A stretch of DNA of 64,000 nucleotides, taken from contig NC_049989.1 of NCBI RefSeq assembly GCF_000003815.2, positions 20,136,168-20,200,167 on the forward strand, given 5' to 3'. This DNA comes from Branchiostoma floridae (Eukaryota; Chordata; Leptocardii; Amphioxiformes; Branchiostomatidae). The stretch's first letter is position 1; each line of letters begins with the position of its first letter. The notes beneath the pieces were generated by a model that had not been told where the DNA came from, ran no database searches, and saw only the letters and a program-made list of their open reading frames with translations. The position numbers and the translations under genes were made by a program. Of the stretch, positions 10,626 through 22,400 are shown piece by piece.

Positions 10626-12879
10626 CTATGTTTGCTGGCTGGAAAGGATCACAGCCTGGTCGAAGACCAAAGTCCATCGCGGTTACAGGCTGCTAAGTTG
10701 ACCGTTGCATCATTACTATTTTGATCACTGGCTATTGCATCATTGGTCTGTTGACTCTTGCATCATTGGTGTGTTGACTATTACATCATCTTTATTGACC
10801 CGAGGCTTTTACGCACGTGCCTCATGCGTGTAGAACTTTGAGTCCGTGGGTGATAGGAATGACCCAAAACATTGTCGCTCTCTGTTGCTGACAGGGTAAA
10901 TAAAATGTCCACAAAGCCATGCAAGACCCGACAATGATTGCATCATTTTGGACTAACATTCAGAGTCTCAATTAACCCTCATCCCGCTGAAGAAGCCGTT
11001 TGGCATCAATTTTGAATCAGTAACAGGGTTATGCAGCAAATTTAAGGTTAACTCATGATCAGTTCTGGCTGTTTTTTTTTTCAACCTCGGCATCATAAAT
11101 AACGTTGAACTCATTACAAGATCATGTCAGTATCATGCTTACTTATCACACTGGTATAAACAAACGTAACCAACAGACATATACAAACTCCTACCGATTG
11201 CACTAAATTGTATACAGTAGTAGTAAGTGCACCTCGTTCGGGGTCATTAACCGGGAAGACCGGTTTCCCGTTTGGGATACTGAATCTAGTATTTTTATCT
11301 AAAAAAAATAGAGAACCATAGATGACATGAAAAGGCAGACTAAAAAAAAAGACACTTAGCTTACCTGACATTCAGCAGCTATAAATCAGGCTGAGATTTC
11401 TTCGAAGAGGTTAGGAAAATACACGTGTTTCTCGGCGTCAGTCTAACGCGCTCTCGTGGCGTTCTGCAAGACTTCCGCTGTGAAAAAAAGCTCGTCTTCT
11501 ACTGGTCGCTCAACGTTGGCCAGGCGCTTTGTAGTGCTGGGTATATTCCCTGGTGGTTTCGAGTGAGGTGAGGCTATGGGACCGGTGAGGTGAGGCTATG
11601 GGACCGGTGAGGTGAGGTTTCGAGTAAGCACATTGAACAGCGAGCCTATCAAGGTGTCTCGTCCAAAGACTGCAAACCGTTGCTTTTGGCAGGTACAAGT
11701 CATGTGTAGTAGCACTGATTATTGCGGGGTCACTAATCATTGAACTATTTACCCTAAGGGTCAAGATCAAATGATGAGTGACATGCACGCAATGCACGCG
11801 CGACATCTAGCGGTGAATTTTGGAAGTGCTCCATTCGATCTTTAAACGTAACCAATTAATATCAAAACATGGACTGACACAGCCGCATCCATTTGAATAG
11901 ACCATTGACACCTTTTATTGACTAGTTCCACTCCAGGTATGTGTTAAACAGCTTTCAAAATATGATAAAATTATCTTTAGTTCTTAGATACAAATCATTT
12001 ATCATTGCTAACCAGGAATCCAGCCTCGTTTTTTTCCACTGCTGGAGGTTGCTATTCTGACAACAATGGTTGGACCAAAGCTAACAAGGCTAGATTCCAG
12101 GCTACTCATTGTGACCAAGGCAATAACCTCCTTGTTGTTTCGCACTTCCACTGATATTAGCCTTGTTTATGCCCTCTTATGCACCACACATAATGAAAAT
12201 GCACATTTTCAGTGATTTCTTGTCTACTTCTTACATATATTACAAGAACCCATGTTTAACCAGCGGTTACTCATAAAACAAACAGTGCTACACCAACGCA
12301 CATTTCCCTTACATCCAAATATCAAACTTGAGGTAGCTAGAAGATTTGCTGTCATACGTATACATTATTACTTGTGGTACAAATTCTATCGCTGTCAGGA
12401 GCTAAATAGGCCTCTATTGTAAGGCATGGACCCACTTGGAGTACAATGTCAGTTTGGTTAATTGGTTAGACATTTATGATTTAATATTGCTAGTTTAAAA
12501 CAGACCATTTGGTCCAAATAACCACATCACCTGTAGCAGTATCCACTTCAAGCCCCACCTGCAGAATTTCACGAAAGTGCCCAGTCACATGTCATGCAAT
12601 CCTTGTACGATTTCAAACTGACAGCAATGTTGGCACAGTCTTGCATGTGTCCTGCAAATTTCTACTGTCTTGTTAATACCAGGCTGTCTTAGATAATGAA
12701 AACATCAATGAAGATAAGTCATCGATATTGATGTAATAAGATGTACCAAATGTAGGTTTTATTAGCCTCCGTTGCAGACCTCGAGCGGGGATGGCTTTTT
12801 TTCTGCTTTATGCGATTTACAGTGTGGTCAAAAACATTTCTTCGTTAACGAAACAAAAATGAATACGCGTGCAGATGTC

Positions 12880-13085
12880 TAGTCTCTACCAGACTCCAGA
12901 TCGCTGGAAAAATCGTAGAAATGGAACAAATAGAGGAGTAAGCCGGCCAGAGGAATATAACCGGCCAGGGAACAGCACGCGATCTACGGATCCTAGGATC
13001 GCGAGCTGTTCCCTGGCTGGTTATATTCCTCTCTATTTGTTCCATTTCTACGATTTTCCAGCGATCCAGAGTCTGGTAGAGACTA
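12880..13085. mobile_element. Large palindromic MITE
   Basis: Outer ends TAGTCTCTACCAGACTC and GAGTCTGGTAGAGACTA are exact complements, and the arms continue through GATCGCTGGAAAAATCGTAG, TGGAACAAATAGAG and the CCGGCCAG/CTGGCTGG blocks to a CGATC.ACGGATC centre. Same family as 2472-2556. Confidence 0.8.
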
Positions 13086-13481
13086 GCAGATGTCATCCAT
13101 ATGACTAAATCAACAATTGGCTTTATCTCAAAAAATTTGATAGGCATTCAGGGCTCTAGCCAGCTCGACACTTTTTTCCGTCAGCCAATTCCCATTGTCG
13201 CGAAAACACTATTTCAGGAGATAGAGAGACTGAACTGAGACCTTGAAAAACGTGTTTTAATGAGATTATGGTGTGCGAAAGGGCACCGACACACATTGTC
13301 AACAATCATAACAATAGCAAAACAAACAGTGTGTGGCTTTTAAGGCCGCGGACGGCGTCCCCAAGCAGCCTGTAGCTTCCACCAAGGAGGTTTTATCAGA
13401 TTTTTGTCAGTCAAAGTTGACGGATTGGTTTTAAAATTTCCGTCAATTGATGGAAAAACGCTGGCTAAAGCGCTGTAGGCA

Positions 13482-16400
13482 TTACTGAAAGGCATCCCAG
13501 AACATCTGTTTTGCCGCCTGCATGTCGACTTTCTTCACTATCCTGATATTTGGTTCCTTCTTCCAGATTCCTCGGTAGTCGCACACCATCTGACCCCGCG
13601 TGACCTCCCCGCGTAGCTCCACCGTGGCGTAGACGTCTTCCGACTCGAGAACGATGTCGGGACGTGCTGCGACCATCAGCGCGAACGGATCGCAGGAGTG
13701 ATAGAAGTCGGAGAACACTTTCTGGGCTTTCTCGCGTGCAACGCCTTTGGCGAGGATCGAGGCGTGGAACTTTCCGCGCTCCGTGGGGATGGCCATGATC
13801 TTGTCCCACTCATCCTAGGATGAAGGAAAAAGAGGAAAATTAAGGAAAATGAAAATAAAATAAAGGAAAATTGAAATAAAAACTGACAGGATTTAGCCTG
13901 GGTACCATACCATTGAGGCGCTCGAGTTGCTCTTCGGCGGTGTAGGGGTGGCCGCCCGTGCATTTAATTGGTACAGGCCCAGGGAGTTCTTACGGGGTTA
14001 GGTTAATTTTGTCGCGCCCCAACGTTAACTCCAAAGGCTGGCTACAAGCTCTGGCGGCCAAATCTCAAAGGGCAGCTAATCAGACAGGCTGACAGATGCA
14101 GGTCGGTGCCTTAGCACTGGGCCGGGTAAAGCACCCCAAAGCCGACCAGCGGAGAATGGTACCCAGGCTAACAGGATTGGGTCTATGGGGAAATAATTTT
14201 AGAGACCACCTTTTAACAACAAGTGGCTACAATGGCCAATGCCAAGGACTGGGCCACTAATACACCATTCTCGTGCCATGGCCATGACATGTCAATGAGG
14301 CAAACAAAAGACTGTCCATCATAAATAGCAGTTCAACCAATGATAGCATGGCAATTAGGAAAGCGACCAATAAGAGAGTGGCTGCATGCATGTTTTTATT
14401 TTGTATCTCTTAATGGACTATGGGACCAGTCTAGGCTACATCTTTCAGTGCATAACACTTAATATATCTTTATCTATTGTTTGATCTAATATAATTGTGA
14501 AAACTTGTGTGAATTGGGGGAAAACTAAATGGAGCTGATTTTGATAGATAAATTTTGTCTGCTTGCTCATTGCATGACCTCGTTTTAGATTTATCATAGC
14601 TGCTGTGTGAGAAAGGGGTATACAGGTTTGGCTGCACAATACAGGAAGACATATACATCTTTCCAACACTGTAATAACTGTAGGGACTTACCGCTAAATT
14701 TCCGGTCAATCTCCGTCGACCTTGTTCACAGAATGACCCTTTCTATTTCCAGCAGTGACGTCAGGAAAGTATCAGAAAGTCTATGTTGCCCCCCCTCCTG
14801 CAAAAGTGGTGTCTTCCTGACATCATGCTGCTGGAGATAGAAAGGGTCCTTCTGTAAACAAGGTCGACTACTAAGTGTTACTAGGGTTACTAGTGTTGGA
14901 AGGAAAGTTTAACAATTTTTCTATAATGTATTCTACCAACACAGATGAACTTTCATGCTACATATACATCATGCTATACATCTACTTACATATGGTATTG
15001 CCATTGCATCAATGCAAGGTTCCCAGGGCACAATGTGAATACTTAGACCCTGGAAGCTGTTTAGAACCATGTTTGCTGCCTCAGGGTCGCAGGAGAAGTT
15101 AAACTCTGCTGAGGGGGTTATATTCCCAATCCCTGCAGGAAAACAGGAACACATGATTTTAAACTTTCATGTGGTTTGGTTTGGTTTGGTTATACAGATC
15201 TCCATTAGTGACTAATGTCACTATTCTTCCTGGAGTCCGGGTGATTTGTAGAGAATCATCAACTCTAGACAGAAGGATTTGCACCAACACATACCACACC
15301 ATCGCACGTGTGTGGGTTCTTTAACGTGCCTGGGGTATGGCTCTCCCCAAACACGGGACCTCCATTCAACGTCCTATCCGAGGGACGGCCCTAGCCGAAG
15401 CTAAGTACTCATTTTCACCTGAGTAAAGTGAGGAAAGTCGTGTAAAGTGCCTTTCCCAAGGGCACAAGATCGGCAGCACGGCAGCTGAATTCAAACCCGA
15501 GACCTCTCAGTCCCGAGCAGAACGCGCTACCTCTGCGCTATGCGGTCCCCGCAGGGGAATTTTTTTAGCCCCAGATTTACATGTATACCACTTATGGAGT
15601 AGGACAGCAGGGTGAAGGTAACAATATAAAAACTGGAGCGAACTTTTTGAGCTGGAACAGTTCCCTTCCCTGTGAAAGTGAAGAAAAGAAGAAAGGAGAA
15701 GGATCATGAAGATGTTTTGTCCATTGCACTGCAACCTGCCTGTAAACTTTAGCCATGTTTTAAATTGATAGATGATTTATTCATTGTTGCAGTGACCTAA
15801 AAAGGAAAAAAAGTCTTAATGGGATACAATTTTTGGATCCGTCTGTGGTCCTGTTTTCCTGCTATTTATACTGCCCTCTTTAGATCTGACTAACATGTAA
15901 GAACTGATCAGCAAGCAAAGTTTTTTTTTTACTAATTAAAAATATTCCTAGAAAGAAGAAAGTGTTCTGTTATAATCAGTTTGTGGTCACAACCATTTGA
16001 TATCAAACTTGTAAACAAAGTTTTTTTATAGCTACTTTGTCCTGTATCAAATCAGATTCATGTGTCCTCCTGACATACCCATGAAATGCCACAGTGAGCG
16101 CTGAAGCGACAAATCTCGTACGGTAAGTCTGTAACGGGACACGTAAAGCTGTGCAGGACCATGTGAGCCGCCTCGCTGTCGTACGCAAAGTTGAACTCTG
16201 CCGTTGGCGTCACACGTCCTCTGGCTTATTCAGTCAAGAAAAGGAGAGGAGATGTAGTAAAGTGAAATTCCATGATATCTTCATGTGCAGGGTTGGACAT
16301 TAGTCCGCTACCCAGATTGTCCTGGGCAAGCAGGGCTCGAAATACTGGGTGCATGTGCGCCCAGGTGCACCCAAAATTGGAACTGTGCACCCAATTTTTT

Positions 16401-19400
16401 TCAGTGGGTGCACAGGGTGCATCTAAATATTTTCTTAGGTTTATGTATGGAAAGATATTGAGTATACTAGTATACATCATATTCTTGACAAGTGTTAGAA
16501 AGATAATAAAAATGTCTGTCATGTTACTTGTTTAACTTAAGAATTTGATAGCTTATAACTAAGTTTTGTTATTTGACATTTTACTTAAATTTAAGTGGTG
16601 CACCCAAAAATTTTTTGGTGCACCCAATCTTTTCAGCTGGGTGCACCAGTGCACCTAATCCCAAAAATGAATTTCGAGCCTGGGCAAGTGAAAGCATATT
16701 GGGCGAGTGCATGTCCTACCCTACTCATCAGTCATCACTAATCTACATCTTCATGTATGAGTGAGATTTTGATGTACAAATGTACTTGTTACTTTTTGCA
16801 ATCATGGAATCCAGCATTGGTTGACACAGAAAAATGGTGCTTATGATAAAAGAATTTTATAGTTGGAAGTGAAAATGCATAGAAATTTAAAATGTTTTTA
16901 AAATGAAGAGTTGGTTTGGGCAAATAAATTTTTTACGTACTTGCCTGATAGGACAAGTGAATTTTAGAAAAGTTGTCCAACCCTGATGTGAAATGATCCT
17001 AGAATACTTATTAAAACTTACTTAATAAACAGGTAAAGATAGACAGATAAAATATTATATAAAGAGTACATTTAAGAATGATCTAAACTAAGTCAGATAT
17101 GCAGGGTCTTTGTATGATTTTGTTCTGTGTATAATCTAGAAGAAGACCTTTATTGTGTGTATATGTCCACTGGTTTCAGTACAGGTCACAACAAAAATAA
17201 TAGTTTACAGATAGGTACAATGTAAATCTATCACTAGAACTACAATCTACTATAAGTCCGAATGACAAAATCAACTGACAATTAACAATTAACAAAATCA
17301 ATCTTTTGAGTGGACTGGCCTGCCCCTTGCCATCAGCCAGGCGCTCAGCCCGCCAGACCAGGCACATGACAGGGGGAAATGGAGGGGGTCAGGGGGAGGG
17401 AGTTCTCTTCCGGAGCTGCGCACAGAAAGTGCCCGGTGCCTACCCTTAGCCTCTTCATTGATAATAATTTTTTTCCATGGGCAAATTTTGATCACAAAGG
17501 TCGAGATTTCTGCAAGAGGGACTGAAGCATGTATATTTTTAAAATCTTGCCAAAAATTGTGACCTTTGGCATGCTTTGACCTGTGGGTGACCTTCATATT
17601 TAATTGGGAGACATGGACTGATCCATTAGGAGAGGGGGTGAAATCCTGACATCATGACAATCATCTGGCTGTAGCTCGTTAAAACGCCGGAGTTGAACTC
17701 GGGCTTTTTCAACCAAAACAAACCTGACAAATCCAGCTTTGCAGTGGGGGTAAAAACTTGAGGTTTGAAATGTAGGTAATTGTGTTTTTAAGTGATTGTT
17801 TGGCATGGCTTAACCATGTAGGGAATGGGCAATTCGGTTTAGCAGCCCCTCCCCTCAGAGCAAAGCACCCCCAAGACCAGCCCCGGTCAAGGGACCGGTA
17901 AGCAGTAATCTTCTGGGACATTTGTCAAGGTTAGATATCAAGTTCCACAATGTTTCAACTTAAGGCAATTCAATCTGTACAATTGGACAAATATTTACTT
18001 CTGGATGTTTTGAGTGACATCCATCACTTAATTGTAATCATCACTAGAATGAAGTGGCAGGATAAATTATTCTAATACTAGTACACCTAACCGGGTAAGA
18101 CCAGTCCTATGGATAAACTGTGACTCATGGACCATACCATTGATGTTTCCCCCCATGATGACCAGCTCCTTCAGCCGTGCAGGGAATTCTGGGTCCATCC
18201 TAACAGCCAGGGCGAGGTTGGTGAGCGGCGCCACGGCAACAAGGGTGATCTCACCTGGAGTGGGAGATGTGACGTTACAATCAGTTCATTCATCAATCAA
18301 TCAATTAATCAATCAATCAATCAATTGATCAATTAATGCATTGATCAAATAATACAATGATCAAAACACCAATCACTTGTCAGTGCACTTATTGATAAAA
18401 AATAGCTGAGGGTTGAACTGTCTTGTACATATGCTTGTTGCACTTGGTGTATCTAACTGGGATGCTTCGAACGGTACCTCCCTACCTATCACACATGTTC
18501 TCGTGGATGCCTCCGCCAGTTCTGAGAGTGAGAAGGCGTTCTGCATTGAAGCTCTTCACAAGTTGGGACCCCCACTTACTACACATACCCCAGAGTAATG
18601 TGCAGTCGTTTAAAGGCAGCATACAACACTACGGTCCGACTCTCTGGAATGAACTTACCTTAGAGCAGAGGCGTTCCAGTAGTTTAAAGGAGTTCAAAGG
18701 ACTGATTCTGAACAAGGACTGATTTTAATCTAGTGAACTTTCCCATAGTTAAGAACTTATGTTGTATCATGCATTGTTGTTATTTTGTGACCATGTATAT
18801 GCTATTTATGTCGGAGTGAAGTTTGATGTACCAGGGTCTCCTGAAAATCAGGGCGCCCGCCCTGAGTGACCACACCTGACTAAATAAAGAAATGAAATGA
18901 AATGAAATGAAACATCTACCTTCATTCAGAGNNNNNNNNNNNNNNNNNNNNNNNNNNNNNNNNNNNNNNNNNNNNNNNNNNNNNNNNNNNNNNNNNNNNN
19001 NNNNNNNNNNNNNNNNNNNNNNNNNNNNNNNNNNNNNNNNNNNNNNNNNNNNNNNNNNNNNNNNNNNNNNNNNNNNNNNNNNNNNNNNNNNCAGAAATCA
19101 GCTCACTGGGAGCTGTTTTATATGTGTACAAAGAATTTAAGCATACAGTTTCACAATGTGCTTTCCTGTGAACTGTCAGCGCTTGAGTTAAAAGTAGTCA
19201 TTTTACAAGGACTATGTGTATGCAAGATATGATTCCTTTGCACAAAATAGATCTTTTTTTGTAGTACAGAACTGAACTGTAGAATCTGTGCGAACAGACA
19301 CAAGAATAAATACACGAACCTGGGTGCTCTTTGGACAGCCTCAGTAGGGCAGTGACTGCATGTTCAGACTGTACCAACTCCATTCCGGGGGGGTCAGGGT

Positions 19401-22400
19401 CGGGGACGTCCCCCATGCCGTCCTGCCCGTGCCAGTACCGCGCGTCCACGTGATTACCCAGGATGGGAACATCTGCTCCTCTGAACACAGGCACCTGGCA
19501 GAAAAAAAAAATAGGTAGGGCTTTTTTTTTAAAGAGGGGAAGAAGGGTGCGGTGCCATGGGTCCCTTACCATGGGGAGCATATATGGCATTGCTCTTTAT
19601 ATTGGGAACCACAGATACAAACATACATGCATCCACACACACAGACACACATACAAACACACAGACACGCACAATGACAGAAAAAAAAACACACACACAG
19701 TCACATACATGTACTTACAAACTCACATTCATTCACACACACACACACACACAAGTACATGTATACACAAACACAGTTCTACTTAGTCTAGTACATACTT
19801 GTATGGTAATACTAATACATCAGAGTAGTAGAGGTACTTACATCGAGTCTCCCGAACACCTTGAGAACCCTGAGGGCGTTCCTACACACCTGGTCCACAC
19901 CGACGTTACCTGCCACACAGGTGATCCCCAGCACCTGGACATTTGTAATGATCTCACCTTAGTTTACAAGTGGTTATAATCAATGTATATCAACATTGCA
20001 GCTAATTATATATCTAATGTATGACTTAATGTAAATTTAACCTTGTCTTCAATGTTTTCATGTATTTCCCATTTATTTACAATTGTAAATACATGGGAAA
20101 TTAAGCTTATAAGTTATAGTATTACATCATACATATTTTTGGTTAACACATACAATAATCAGGACTGTGTGGGCTGCTTCCTTGATATTGTGTACAGTAA
20201 CTTTAGTGGCTGGGGATAGGGAGTAGCTCACAGCCATCGATTCTAGCACTGAGAACAATGTTTTTCTAGTTAGCCTCTGAGTGATGATGGAATGTCAGCG
20301 GTTGACTGGTGTCCACTAAAGTCATTTAAGTCAAAAGGTACAGTCAGCAAATCAAGAATTGCAGTATTAGTACATCTGTGTATATGTTTGACAAGGCTGG
20401 CATATTGTGGGCACCTGCTATAGCAGCAAAGTTGCCTGCATTACCACTATGTAATATTGTTTTATTTAAATATTCACAATCACTAATACAAAAAGACACA
20501 TACCTGAACATTTGGGCGTGTGAGAGCCAGCATGATTGCCTGAGCATCATCACATCCACAGTCCACATCCAGGACCATCAGCTTCTTATTCTGTGTGCTG
20601 CTGCTGGCCATGGTCTGGTTATGGCGAGATACCTACAACAAGTNNNNNNNNNNNNNNNNNNNNNNNNNNNNNNNNNNNNNNNNNNNNNNNNNNNNNNNNN
20701 NNNNNNNNNNNNNNNNNNNNNNNNNNNNNNNNNNNNNNNNNNNTTGGTTGGGCTGCCTACTCTCTCATCACAGCCAGGGGCCGAATTGGGAGGAGCTTAC
20801 AACACGCAGGGCTAAATTGCAAGGGTCTGGAGCGAGCTGCCATTTGGTACCACTCAGATGACCTAAATACAACATTACAACAATAAATGCCCCAGGTGCA
20901 GTCATACACTTTTCTCACGCGGCGGCCATGATACATCTAAAACGAGTTCAATGAGGCAAACAAAAGACTGTCCATCATATTTAACAGTTCAACCAATGAT
21001 AGCATGGAAATTAGAAAATTGACCAATAAGAGACTGGCTGCATGTCCGTCAAATATTTGCATTATTATGTTTTTATTTTGCATCTCTTAGGGGAGCTATG
21101 GGATCAGTACGCGAGTCTAAATTGCTACATATTTCGCTGCATTACACTAGTTATAATATTTATTATTTGATCTTATAACGTAAAAAATGGTGTGGTCTGG
21201 GGAAAAACTAAATGGGAGCAGTTTTGTCTGTTTGCCTCATTGACCTCGTCTTTAATCTATCATGGCCGCCGCGTGAGAAAGGTGTATAGGACTGTAGGGT
21301 TGAACCACTCACACTGGAAGGACCCCTACTCTTTTCGATAAGTGTACGTGGTGGGATCTAGTTTCATGCTCAAGGTGTGGCTCTCCTTAAAGTTAAACAC
21401 AGGACCTGCATTTAGCTTCCTATTCGAGGGACAGGCCTAACCGAAGCTAGGCACTCATTTACACCTGCGTAAAGTGCCATTTCCAAGAGCACAAGATCAG
21501 TTAAATGCAGTATCAGCAGATTTATATTACAATTTGAACCCAGGACCTCTGGAGTATGGTCCAAACACTCTACTGCTGTGCCACATGCATGATCCCACTA
21601 AAGCCAGCGAAAGATTTAAAAAAAAATGGACAAATGTGACTTGCTCACCTATTAGGCTATATGATCAAACAATCACACAATGAGCACAATCCTGGTGGTT
21701 TGTTTACTCTGTAACTACTGGACACCAAACTTGGGCAGGACTGCACACAGCTCAACTCAGACTCCTTGACTACGTTAAGCCCTTCATGCCCTGGGCTATC
21801 ATCCTTTGCTATCTCCCTGTAGTGCCTGATCCCCAATGCAGATAAAGTCAGGCAGGTGGCTTGTAGCACTTACAGCAGTCATGGAAATTAAAGACCAAAT
21901 GCAGCAGTGGTCACAGTAACTAATGCCATTTGACCTATATTGTGAGTGTTGTAATTGGTAGAGTGATCGGCTTGGAACCTAGAGGTCCCGGGTTCGATAC
22001 TCGCTGTGTCATGACGTTGTGCCCTTGGGAAACTTTTCCTGGCAGTGGGGTGATGCCAGGCTTTTAGCTAGGATTTTTTCATAGGGTGTCCAAATTTCTT
22101 GCCATTAGGCGAGTGCTACAGGCGCGAGTATTGTAGGGGGTCTGGGGACATCCTCACTTAGAAAATTTTGAAATTTATAACTCTCTGAAACATCATTTCC
22201 CACATTTTGGGGTGCAAATTTGGGGGAATGAAGCAAATTTACTGTAAGACAGGCCACATGTGACCTGCAGCATCCCTGGTCAATCAGAATTTCATGCTTG
22301 TCATAGGATCTGCTCCCCAGTGTAAGGGTGTACAATTTGTGTTATTTTTTTAACAGGGTGTACATATTGTGTGTACATATGTGGGACCGCGTGGCACGAT

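Larger units (their letters stand above)
10267..13481. other. Intergenic region between oxygenase copy 2 and nucleoside hydrolase
   Basis: No coding gene recognised. It contains a TA-ended MITE (10447-10625), a few roughly 30-bp repeats with TTGCATCATTGGT (about 10694-10790), a short GTGAGGTGAGGCTATGGGACCG tandem (about 11562-11615), a hairpin near 12000-12110, and a large palindrome (12880-13085). Confidence 0.7.

Noticed and set aside
21950-22005. tRNA gene-like sequence with A and B boxes
   Set aside because: Followed by the repeated SINE body found at several other sites here; the cloverleaf is degenerate.
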